Source: Desulfobacterales bacterium
Lineage (GTDB): Bacteria > Desulfobacterota > Desulfobacteria > Desulfobacterales > JAHDSC01
NCBI GenBank assembly: GCA_016931455.1
Contig: JAFGES010000024.1
Coordinates: forward strand, 60,666 to 124,665
DNA: 64,000 nucleotides
Reading direction: 5' to 3'
Of the stretch, positions 37,699 to 46,330 are shown in pieces. Positions within the stretch are counted from its first letter, which is position 1. Each line of letters starts with the position of its first letter. A model generated the notes under the pieces. The model saw only the letters and a program-made list of their open reading frames with translations. It searched no databases and was not told the DNA's origin. The position numbers and the translations under genes were made by a program.

Positions 37699-38352
37699 AT
37701 GAAAATATTGATTGCCGAAGATAATATAGTCTCACGCCGAATACTGGAATCTAGACTTATTAAGTGGGGCTATGAGGTGCTATCCGCCGATGATGGAAAC
37801 AGAGCATGGGAAAAGCTACAAGATCCGGATCCGCCCAAATTGGCTATACTGGATTGGATTATGCCGAAAATGGACGGCATTGAGCTTTGCCGCAAAATCC
37901 GACAAAAAGAATCATCGACACCGATTTATATCATACTCCTTACTGCTCTCAGCAGTAAAAAAGATGTCGTCCGGGGACTTGAAGCAGGTGCCGATGATTA
38001 TATTGCCAAACCATTTGACAAAAACGAACTTCGAGCCCGAATTGAAGTCGGTCGCAGAATTGTCGATCTACAGACGGCTCTGGCGGACAAAGAAAAACTT
38101 CAAGGTGTTATCGAAATGGCCGGAGCCGTCTGTCATGAATTAAACCAGCCCATGCAGGTTGTCTCGGGAATTTCGGAGCTTTTAAAAGTTGACCTTACAG
38201 ACAGCCCATCATTTTATAAAAACATACAGACCCTGCAAGGGCAAATCGACAGAATGAGCACAATAACCAGAAAATTGATGCGAATTACAAAATATGAAAC
38301 AAAAGGTTATCTCAAAGGCAAAATCATAGATATCGAAAAAGCTGCGAAATAA
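37699..38352 (+). CDS. Response regulator fused to a HisKA-like helix pair, no ATPase domain
   Basis: The 217-residue protein has a receiver domain (phospho-acceptor Asp 52 in AILDWIMPKMDG, Lys in DDYIAKPFDKNEL) followed by a short linker and a dimerisation/phosphotransfer-like helical hairpin with His 146 in VCHELNQPMQV, the H-box form of NtrB/DctB-type kinases. The protein ends after the second helix; there is no HATPase domain and no remnant of one in the 36 bases before the next gene. It could be a phosphorelay intermediate or an allosteric partner of the kinase at 34922. The lack of a catalytic domain is unusual rather than clearly degenerate, since the frame is clean. Confidence 0.8.
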   Translation: MKILIAEDNIVSRRILESRLIKWGYEVLSADDGNRAWEKLQDPDPPKLAILDWIMPKMDGIELCRKIRQKESSTPIYIILLTALSSKKDVVRGLEAGADDYIAKPFDKNELRARIEVGRRIVDLQTALADKEKLQGVIEMAGAVCHELNQPMQVVSGISELLKVDLTDSPSFYKNIQTLQGQIDRMSTITRKLMRITKYETKGYLKGKIIDIEKAAK

Positions 38353-38388
38353 AATATTATAATTAAATAAATAAGTTGAGTCAAAATA

Positions 38389-39636
38389 TTAATTTATCTT
38401 TTCTTCCCTCATCTTTTTTTCCAACTCCTTAATTTCGACTAAATCCTTTTTCATCTTGGCATAACCATACCAAGTGGCATAGTCGGAATTCAAATGGAAT
38501 GTACTTTGAAATGCTTTCATGCGGTGATCCATAAACATTTCATAAAGGGTTTGTTCTATTTTTGTATTAACATCATAAAAAGTAAGAAGATCGGGATAAG
38601 CTGAATACTCTTTTCGTTTTTGGATGAAACCATCCTGATAAAGACCTGCCACAATTTCAATGGCTTCCGCAAAAAGTTTATCTGCTTCCTTGAGCATCAG
38701 ATCGGCGTTTCGTATATTTTCACTAACAAAATTAGGACTATGACATTGGCGGCAAATATTGACGTAACGTTCTCTTTCAGCTTGAAATTCATCTTTGGTC
38801 AGCCGGGCCATTTTAGCATTTTTGACTATATCCAGACGGGCGGTTGGATTGCCTGCTGGGTCCAAAACACCAAGGCCTTTAAGTATGGTTGCTCGATATC
38901 CCATCCATTCCGGATCCTCTTCCGGAAGCCGCACGGCCAAAAATCCCCATGCTGAAAAAACCCGATGATTACCATCGGGCATATGACAAGTCTGACACTT
39001 AGGAGCTCTGTCCTTATTCTTAGTATCAATTGTTCGGTTAATTAAATAGGTGACACCATGTTTGGCCCCGGAATACATTTCCCATTGAGCATGGTCAAAG
39101 CCCATATGGCACGTCATGCAGGCTTCGGGTTCAGAGGCTTCAGCCTTTGAAAAACTATGGCGGGTATGACAGTTCTGGCAATCCATTCCATAGCGGTAAT
39201 ACTTTCGGCCCTCTCCCTCTCTGACTTTTTCATCCTGCAATCCTAAGGTATGGCATCCCCCGCAACCCTTTTGCCCCGCAACAAATGCCTGGGGTTGTCT
39301 ATGCGTATAAGGCATCGCCTCCATTGCTATTAAACCGAATGCATGTTTTCCTGAAAGATATTGCTTGACTTGCCCTGAATGGCAAGGTCTGCAAGTTTTT
39401 ATGGTAGGTAGCTGAGCTTTATCCACATCACCTGCGTTCATATGTGAACGACCATGGCAATTTTTACAAGTCAGAGATTCTGCCATCACCCCGCGGTTGA
39501 AATCTTGGACCATTTGAGGAGATATCTTGATATGGCATTCTTCACATTCGGAAAACTTAGCCGATACGCTCTGAACTTCGCAGCAAACTAAACTCATAAG
39601 GCAAATAAAAAAAACCCAAGGAAAATTTCTGGTCAT
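38389..39636 (-). CDS. Octahaem c-type cytochrome, hydroxylamine oxidoreductase-like
   Basis: The 415-residue exported protein has a signal peptide (about 1-26, ending SVSA) and eight CxxCH haem sites in order: CEECH, CKNCH, CRPCH, CGGCH, CQNCH, CMTCH, CQTCH and CRQCH, then a helical C-terminal domain (FHLNSDYATWYGYAKMKKD) as in the hydroxylamine oxidoreductase/octahaem family. In non-nitrifiers such proteins are thought to reduce nitrite or hydroxylamine, or act in extracellular or periplasmic electron transfer. No clear Tyr for the HAO haem cross-link was identified, so oxidation of hydroxylamine is not inferred. AGGAGG lies six bases before the ATG. No quinol dehydrogenase partner adjoins it. 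Confidence 0.8.
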   Translation of the reverse strand: MTRNFPWVFFICLMSLVCCEVQSVSAKFSECEECHIKISPQMVQDFNRGVMAESLTCKNCHGRSHMNAGDVDKAQLPTIKTCRPCHSGQVKQYLSGKHAFGLIAMEAMPYTHRQPQAFVAGQKGCGGCHTLGLQDEKVREGEGRKYYRYGMDCQNCHTRHSFSKAEASEPEACMTCHMGFDHAQWEMYSGAKHGVTYLINRTIDTKNKDRAPKCQTCHMPDGNHRVFSAWGFLAVRLPEEDPEWMGYRATILKGLGVLDPAGNPTARLDIVKNAKMARLTKDEFQAERERYVNICRQCHSPNFVSENIRNADLMLKEADKLFAEAIEIVAGLYQDGFIQKRKEYSAYPDLLTFYDVNTKIEQTLYEMFMDHRMKAFQSTFHLNSDYATWYGYAKMKKDLVEIKELEKKMREEKIN

Positions 39637-39767
39637 CTCATTCCTCCTTTCTTTCTTAATTATGCAATTTCGTTAATTTTAGCACTTGCCGGCGACTGTA
39701 ACAGTTTATATTCTTGCACTATTCTGAATTTCGAAATCGGTGAGAATTTGAAAACATCGATTCCAGC

Positions 39768-39796
39768 TTGACACACAAGTTAGCCTTTGAAATAAT
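39768..39796 (+). promoter_or_regulatory. Sigma-70-type promoter for the CoA-transferase fusion
   Basis: TTGACA (39768-39773) in CTTGACACACAAG, 17-bp spacer, AATAAT (39791-39796). Predicted start near 39803, leader about 120 bases. Confidence 0.6.
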
Positions 39797-39922
39797 TTAT
39801 CAGTTTAAAAAGAAAAAATCTATTCTAAAACTCATCGAAGAATACATTCAGGAAAACATAGAATCTCCCGGTGTAAAAATACTCATGGGAAAAGTGACTT
39901 GTATTGCCGAAAGGAGATAAAC

Positions 39923-41800
39923 ATGGGTAAAATAAGCTATTGGGCAGATGATTACGTTGAAAAAAAACGCAGTGCTCAGGAAGCAATCCGTCTCATTAAA
40001 CCCGGCCAAAGGGTTTTTATCGGATCAGCCTGTGGTGAACCTCAGTATTTGGTTAAGCAACTTTATGAAATGTCAAATCAGTTTACCGATCTGGAGATTG
40101 TACGCCTATTGGCACCGGAAAGCACCCCATTAACTTTGATTGCAGAAAAAACCCATTGTCAGAGCCTGAATATAAGATCTTTTTATCTAGGATCGGCCAA
40201 ATCCAATCATCTTGCCAAAAATTTACGTTTTATAACACCGATGAACCTTTCCGCAGTGCCACGTCTTTTTAAAAGCAGGCATCTTCCAATTCATGTAGCC
40301 CTAATTCAGGTCTCTCCATCTGATGATTTTGGATGGATGAGTCTTGGGGTATCGGTTGATATAACACTTGCGGCCACCTTATCAGCAGATTTTGTCATTG
40401 CCCAGGTCAACCCCAGGATGCCCAGAGTTCTAGGCCGAAGCTTTATCCATGTCAATGATGTGGATATCATCGTCGAACACGAGGAAGAGCTTTTTACGAT
40501 TGACGAACTCCCGGAATTAGAATCTGCTAATGAAATCGGTAGACTGATCGCAAGGCTTATTGATGATGGTTCAACCATTCAAATCGGTTTGGGCGCAACC
40601 TCTAAGGGTACTCAATTGGCCCTTTCAAGTAAAAATGATCTTGGAATCCATACCCAGTATCTTACCAATGATATCATGCATCTTTTTTCAAAGGGGGTTA
40701 TTACGAACAGGAAAAAGGGGATTAATGAAGGCAAACTAGTTGCAAGCAGTGCAATCGGAACAAATGAGCTTTACGAATTCCTGCATAATAACCCGGCGAT
40801 TGAATTCCATCCATCCGACTATGTGAATGACCCGAGCATCATCGCGCAACATCACCGAATGGTCTCATTAAATGTAATCATGACCATTGATCTTACGGGC
40901 CAGGTTGGTGCGGACGCTCTTCCATACAATCATTTTTTAGGCGTTAGCGGTATGCTTGATTTTATCAGAGGCTCGACCCAATCGGAAAGAGGCAAATCGA
41001 TTCTCATGCTTTCATCAACAGGGCAGCGAGGCCGAAAAAGCCGTATCGTCCCGACACTCAACGATACGGCCGTGGTTGTTCCGCGAGGAGATGTTCAATA
41101 TGTCGTCACCGAATACGGCGTTGTAAACCTTTTCGGAAAAAGCTTTCAGGAGAGGGCCATGGCAATGATAAGCATTGCGCATCCTGATTTTCGGGATGAA
41201 CTCTTTTTTGAGGCAAAAAGGATGGGATTGCTTGGACCGGAACGTACTTTAAAAGAAGCCATCCATGGAATTTACCCTCAGCGATTGGAAGAAGCCATAG
41301 AAATTAATGGTGAATTGGTAACTATTCGACCTTCAAAACCGGTTGATGAACGACGGATACAAGAACATTATTATAATCTGGAAAAAAATGATGTCATCTC
41401 CAGATTTTTTCATGAAAAAACCAGTTTTGTACATAACGAGGTAGAAGGTATTTCACAGATTGATTACGTCAAAGAATTGACAATTGTTGCTGTTGTTGGA
41501 GAATTCGGTTTTGGAAAGATAATTGCCATGGGCGAATATATTCTTGATCAGACAAAAAACATGGCCGAAATTGCTTTTTCAGTGAGTAAAGATTGGCAGG
41601 GCAAGGGTCTAAGCAAAATTATGCTCAGAAAACTGGCCGAAGCAGCAATGGAAAATGGAATCGCAGGACTCATTGCCTATACCTCACCACAAAATCAGAG
41701 AATGATAAATCTTTTTAAAAACTTGCCATATAAAATCCGAACAATCTTCGATGGTGACTTGCTTTTATTGAGCTGCCGCTTCGACAAGATAAAGTCATAG
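39923..41800 (+). CDS. Acetyl-CoA hydrolase/4-hydroxybutyrate CoA-transferase fused to a GNAT acetyltransferase domain
   Basis: ATG 39923 is preceded by AAAGGAGATAAAC; the frame runs further upstream to 39899 without support. Of 625 residues, about 1-430 form the acetyl-CoA hydrolase/transferase fold (GVSGMLDFIRGS, STGQRGRKSRIVP, and catalytic Glu 397 in TEYGVVNL), which would move CoA between acyl groups through a glutamyl-CoA intermediate. About 475-620 form a GNAT domain (AEIAFSVSKDWQGKGLSKIML with the acetyl-CoA pyrophosphate loop). Such fusions occur in Deltaproteobacteria. The domain pairing suggests acyl-CoA metabolism controlled by, or coupled to, acetylation, but no target is visible. 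Monocistronic by layout. Confidence 0.85.
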   Translation: MGKISYWADDYVEKKRSAQEAIRLIKPGQRVFIGSACGEPQYLVKQLYEMSNQFTDLEIVRLLAPESTPLTLIAEKTHCQSLNIRSFYLGSAKSNHLAKNLRFITPMNLSAVPRLFKSRHLPIHVALIQVSPSDDFGWMSLGVSVDITLAATLSADFVIAQVNPRMPRVLGRSFIHVNDVDIIVEHEEELFTIDELPELESANEIGRLIARLIDDGSTIQIGLGATSKGTQLALSSKNDLGIHTQYLTNDIMHLFSKGVITNRKKGINEGKLVASSAIGTNELYEFLHNNPAIEFHPSDYVNDPSIIAQHHRMVSLNVIMTIDLTGQVGADALPYNHFLGVSGMLDFIRGSTQSERGKSILMLSSTGQRGRKSRIVPTLNDTAVVVPRGDVQYVVTEYGVVNLFGKSFQERAMAMISIAHPDFRDELFFEAKRMGLLGPERTLKEAIHGIYPQRLEEAIEINGELVTIRPSKPVDERRIQEHYYNLEKNDVISRFFHEKTSFVHNEVEGISQIDYVKELTIVAVVGEFGFGKIIAMGEYILDQTKNMAEIAFSVSKDWQGKGLSKIMLRKLAEAAMENGIAGLIAYTSPQNQRMINLFKNLPYKIRTIFDGDLLLLSCRFDKIKS

Positions 41801-42125
41801 AAATTTTACTATATTTTGTTGTTTCCATGTCACTCAAATCCTTCAGGTATCCGTTTAATATTCTTGTAAATATTTATCGATTTTGGTATTTTAGTATTTA
41901 ATCAAACAAATATTATATGGATTTAAATAATCAATTTTTCCAGGCGATTCGCCTTTAACTATACAGGAACATGATTACGGTAAGACCGCATTTCAATCAT
42001 ATTTATTTCATCTATTACCAACTCTGATAAACCGAAATAAAAAATACTAAAAAGCCGGCCATGCAACCATGGCAAGCGATTTGCAGTAAATCGTAAGTCA
42101 TTCAATATGAAAGGAGGAAAAGGGT
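41801..42125. other. 325-base intergenic stretch without a recognised gene
   Basis: AT-rich sequence with only short open frames (for example about 42 codons around 41940-42048 on the plus strand) that match nothing recognisable. It ends in AAAGGAGG, the ribosome site of the next gene. No convincing promoter was identified. Confidence 0.4.
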
Positions 42126-45100
42126 TTGAAAATAAGATCAAAGGCCCTTGAGATAAATCTATCCGATTATCATGTGGATGTTGTAATAGATCCCAAGTAC
42201 ACCGTTTTACAAGAGATTATGTCTAAATATTACGGTCTGATGGAGGGAGTAAATACTTTTCTTAAAGAACTTTCCCATCCCTATCGAAACTGGCAATTTA
42301 TCGTAAAAGAAGCAAGGAGTTATTCTCTGGATTATTTTCATCTGCTCAAAAATCATCCGAAAGGCCACGAAGCTGCTTATCTTTTTATCGAGATTTTTAC
42401 CCATGCCATCGATTCAGCCGCTGATATGGAAGTTAAAGCGGATGCTGCAGATAACATTATAATTTTTTTACAAAAAATTATAAATGAAGCCGGGCCCGAT
42501 CTTGAAAATTTTCTTCCTATACTCGATCAGTCATTTGACCGGATCAGAAATTATGAAGAACGTTATTTCTTTCTTTTTGTTAAGAGTTTCTATCCGATAA
42601 AAAGACTGGCCGAGGTCCTTTTAAATAATTCAGTCGCATATAAGAAAGGTTTTGAAGCAATCAATTTACTTTTGTTGAGGTATTTTCGTGATACATATAA
42701 TTACTGGTTAAGCGAGGAAGATCCTCAAAAATGGTTTGAAAAAGAAGCCGGGAATAAATTCGGTAAAAAATATTTAAATGGTATCTTCTATGACATCTCT
42801 CATGCTCATATACTAGAGTTGAATCATTTGCTTGATTCCCTTACCCAAACAAAGCAAATAGACGCCACCGAACTATTAAAAAGTATGATAGAGTTACCGG
42901 GATATCATCAGCTTGTTGAAATCTATCGAGAAATACCTCAAAAACTTTTTGATCTGGGGGTAAAAAAGAACCTAAGCAACCAATGGAAACTTTTATTCCT
43001 TTTTCACATCATGAACATTTCGGGTCTAAATTCAATCCATGAAGAAACTTTAAGAGAAATCAATAGAACCTTAATATGGATCATCGGCCATGAAACGCAT
43101 CAAAATATAAAAAATTTGATCCAAAAAACCTTTACTATTTTAAAACCAAGAACCAGCAAGTTCCCCAATACGGCATTGAACTGTATTCAAAATATGGGAA
43201 AAGGTTTATACCAAACCAATGAAAGTGATTTAGTCAACTTCTTTATTGATTACGTCATTGATCTGGGCTTCCAAGCCCCCATGATCAAAGGTGTTGGAAA
43301 TGATTGGCAGATACAAGCCAACCCTGCCCATATTCAAAATATCAGAACGTGGATAGAACTGATTGAACTCAATCCCAAATGGTCCACTCGTCTGCTTTCA
43401 TATTTAATCATTCATCTTTCCCTATGTGGTGTCTTCATCAAGGACACTGATCTTTTTCCTCGTGATATTACTCGATTTTTAAACAGCAACATTGAACCTG
43501 TGTATAATCTTGCCAAGCAGCTTTCAAAACTTTTCCCGGCATACTTTAATGATATCGGTGCTGAAGGATTACTAAGAGACATCTCCACAAAGATTGACGA
43601 AATAACCCATCGCAAAGATATATTAATCCATTTTTTACGTAAACAAAGCCATGTTGAAAGCAGCAATCGAATTATCAGTTTTATGGAAGCAACACTCAGG
43701 TTCTGGAAGACAAAGGAAAAAAGCATTCTTAGACCTTTTGTCCCCCCCACGACTTATGACCAAATCGATAACAAGGGGCCATATATTGACGGGGTTCATA
43801 ATGTGTTGCTGCATTTGGAGAAAAAAGGTCTCTCATTGCCTAATGATCTGCTCACTATAAAAGAAGAAAAGCTTAGCAGCCTCTTAGAAGATTTAACCGG
43901 TGTACCTGAAATTGATTTAGAACGGATAAAACTTGCCGTAGCTTTTTATAAGCTTCTGAATCAAAAATACAATCTCGATTTTACCGAAATGAGTTACAAT
44001 ATTACCCAACTGAAATCCGAAGCCTTTCCGGATTTAGATTTGCTCAAAAAGGCTCTGGCCGAAACCGGTTTAAAGCGAAAACTTTTCATGCTGCTTGAAT
44101 ATCTTGAACGGCTGAAAAACTTAATTTTGTCCAATCAAATATATGAAATAAGAGAAGACATATATAAAAAACGACATTTTACCGTAGACATACCTTCTAT
44201 GTATGGAACTTATCATGAGATGAAATTCGATGCCCTGGGGCTTACCTTTCGCATCGAATCACTGGTTAATGTTCTTTTCGAAGAGTTAGTTGAAAATATT
44301 GACCTCAGCCTTATTACAAAAGCCACCTTCTATCAAATTTACGACCTTCTGATCTTGTTCGATAAGGCCTTGAAACTCGATGGAATTCCATCTGTTGAAA
44401 TCGAAAGACAACTTGAAATGTTAGCCCATTCACTAGAAGTCAGAGGATTTACCTTTACCCAGTATCTTGATATTTTCAAAAATATTACTCAAGCAGTAAA
44501 AAACATCATCAATGACTATTTCAACAATATTCACGAGCAAAACCTAACCGGAATCCTATCCAAATTACCTGTTGAAGATATCTTACCGAAATATCTTCCC
44601 AAAGAAGGGATGGTCGATGATGAAAAATTGAAGCATATAATATCTGAAATATTTTTTCGTGAGAAAATAGCTCTTTCATTAGGGCTTCAACAACTTGATT
44701 TATTTTTAAGCCGAATCCTAAATACCCTTTTTCACCAATCAGACAAACTTCCTAAAGAAAAGCTGCATATGCTTCTGAACTATGATCCTCAAAAGGCGAT
44801 GATGTCTATTGATCAAGCTAACAGTTGGGTTTCCGGAATCATTTATCTTGGAAACAAAGGTTTTAATTTAGTAAAGCTTAAAAATTTCGGTTACCCAGTT
44901 CCTCCGGGATTTATCATTACAACCGAAGTATACCGTTGCGGAGCTGTAATCGACGATTATTCTCCGGCAGCACAAAATTTTAAAGAGCAAGTCGCCCAAC
45001 ATATTTCCGCCTTGGAAAAAATTACAGGTAAATATTTCGGAGATCCTAAAAACCCATTACTGTTTTCAGTAAGAAGTGGATCTTCAATTTCCCAACCGGG

Positions 45101-46307
45101 AATGTTAGCAACGTTTCTTGATGTTGGAATCAATGAGAAAATAACGATCGGTATCGCTGCGAAGACCGGCAATACGTGGTTTGCATGGGATAACTATCGC
45201 CGGTTTTTGCAAGGTTATGGGATGGTTTTTAATCTTCAACGGGATGATTTTGATGCAATTATCAGCGAATTCAAGCAGCGCTTGGGGATTCCATATAAGA
45301 AAGATTTCAGCGGCGATCAAATGAGACAGGTCGCTATGAAATACAAGGAAATGATTAACGATTCGGGTATTTATATTATTGAAGATCCTTTTGAACAACT
45401 CCAAATGGCAATAAAAAGAGTCTTCAGATCCTGGGAATCACCGAAAGCAAAAACCTATCGCAATATTCTCGGAATTTCCGATGATTGGGGCACTGCTGTT
45501 ACGGTTCAGTCCATGGTTTTTGGAAATATTTCCCAGTCATCCGGATCCGGTGTTTTTTTTACTCATAATCCCCGCTGGTCGGATGATCATTTAAGGTTGT
45601 GGGGCGACTTTACGCTCGGCAATCAGGGTGAAGATGTCGTTTCGGGACTTGTAAAGACACTACCGATCTCCATCATGCAGCAAGAAAGCGAAATGCGGAA
45701 AACCGATATCACGTTGGAAACCCATTTCCCCGAAATTTACACTGCTTTGGAAAATTGGGCCAATGAGCTTATATATAAAAGGGGCTGGAGTGCTCAGGAG
45801 ATGGAATTTACTTTTGAAAGTCCGTTTGCCGGTGATCTTTATTTGCTTCAAACTAGGGATATGGCGATCCGAAAACAAAAGAAAGTTTTAAGGTTTGATC
45901 CGGATAGTATGAAAGAAGAAAACTTTTTGGGTCATGGCATCGGTGTCAGCGGCGGGGCTATGAGTGGAAGGGTAATTTTCAGCCTGGACGAGATTGATAA
46001 ATTTAGAGCCTGTGAGCCCAAGACTTCATTAATTCTTGTCAGAAACGATACCGTTCCGGATGACATCAAAGAGATTTATGCAGCTGATGGTCTTTTAACA
46101 GCCAGGGGGGGATTAACTTCACATGCTGCCGTAGTGGCTCATCGGCTGAATAAAACCTGCGTCGTTGGATGCGGAGATCTTGTCTGTAATGAAAAAGAAA
46201 AAACCTGTATGTTCAACCAAATATTTTTAAAATCCGGGGCCTATATAAGTATTGACGGGCAAGCAGGATCCGTCTATCAAGGCCTATTGACTGTCAAAGA
46301 AGCATAA
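42126..46307 (+). CDS. Dikinase-like protein: large helical N-terminus, ATP-grasp and phosphohistidine domains, no PEP domain
   Basis: The protein has 1393 residues; the start is TTG 42126 after GGAGGAAAAGGG. Residues 1-900 are helical, with no recognised family. From about 907 a PPDK-type ATP-grasp begins (GNKGFNLVKLKNFGYPVPPGF, split by me from VRSGSSISQPGMLATFLDVG and GNQGEDVVSG), and a swivelling phosphohistidine domain ends the protein (His 1333 in GGLTSHAAVVAHRL). The PEP/pyruvate barrel of PPDK and PEP synthase is absent, so the acceptor must be bound by the N-terminal region or by another protein, as in rifampin phosphotransferase or glucan water dikinase. It is followed 23 bases later by an enlarged GAPDH, probably in one operon. 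Confidence 0.8.
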   Translation: MKIRSKALEINLSDYHVDVVIDPKYTVLQEIMSKYYGLMEGVNTFLKELSHPYRNWQFIVKEARSYSLDYFHLLKNHPKGHEAAYLFIEIFTHAIDSAADMEVKADAADNIIIFLQKIINEAGPDLENFLPILDQSFDRIRNYEERYFFLFVKSFYPIKRLAEVLLNNSVAYKKGFEAINLLLLRYFRDTYNYWLSEEDPQKWFEKEAGNKFGKKYLNGIFYDISHAHILELNHLLDSLTQTKQIDATELLKSMIELPGYHQLVEIYREIPQKLFDLGVKKNLSNQWKLLFLFHIMNISGLNSIHEETLREINRTLIWIIGHETHQNIKNLIQKTFTILKPRTSKFPNTALNCIQNMGKGLYQTNESDLVNFFIDYVIDLGFQAPMIKGVGNDWQIQANPAHIQNIRTWIELIELNPKWSTRLLSYLIIHLSLCGVFIKDTDLFPRDITRFLNSNIEPVYNLAKQLSKLFPAYFNDIGAEGLLRDISTKIDEITHRKDILIHFLRKQSHVESSNRIISFMEATLRFWKTKEKSILRPFVPPTTYDQIDNKGPYIDGVHNVLLHLEKKGLSLPNDLLTIKEEKLSSLLEDLTGVPEIDLERIKLAVAFYKLLNQKYNLDFTEMSYNITQLKSEAFPDLDLLKKALAETGLKRKLFMLLEYLERLKNLILSNQIYEIREDIYKKRHFTVDIPSMYGTYHEMKFDALGLTFRIESLVNVLFEELVENIDLSLITKATFYQIYDLLILFDKALKLDGIPSVEIERQLEMLAHSLEVRGFTFTQYLDIFKNITQAVKNIINDYFNNIHEQNLTGILSKLPVEDILPKYLPKEGMVDDEKLKHIISEIFFREKIALSLGLQQLDLFLSRILNTLFHQSDKLPKEKLHMLLNYDPQKAMMSIDQANSWVSGIIYLGNKGFNLVKLKNFGYPVPPGFIITTEVYRCGAVIDDYSPAAQNFKEQVAQHISALEKITGKYFGDPKNPLLFSVRSGSSISQPGMLATFLDVGINEKITIGIAAKTGNTWFAWDNYRRFLQGYGMVFNLQRDDFDAIISEFKQRLGIPYKKDFSGDQMRQVAMKYKEMINDSGIYIIEDPFEQLQMAIKRVFRSWESPKAKTYRNILGISDDWGTAVTVQSMVFGNISQSSGSGVFFTHNPRWSDDHLRLWGDFTLGNQGEDVVSGLVKTLPISIMQQESEMRKTDITLETHFPEIYTALENWANELIYKRGWSAQEMEFTFESPFAGDLYLLQTRDMAIRKQKKVLRFDPDSMKEENFLGHGIGVSGGAMSGRVIFSLDEIDKFRACEPKTSLILVRNDTVPDDIKEIYAADGLLTARGGLTSHAAVVAHRLNKTCVVGCGDLVCNEKEKTCMFNQIFLKSGAYISIDGQAGSVYQGLLTVKEA

Positions 46308-46330
46308 GATAACAAATGAAAGGGGGAAGC

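Noticed and set aside
39741..39919. Roughly 60-codon open stretch ahead of the CoA-transferase fusion (ending VTCIAERR)
   Set aside because: No start codon other than a TTG inside the predicted -35 box and no recognised similarity; best explained as untranslated leader.
41959..42141. 60-residue minus-strand open frame before the dikinase-like gene
   Set aside because: It overlaps the ribosome site of the next gene and has no recognisable features.
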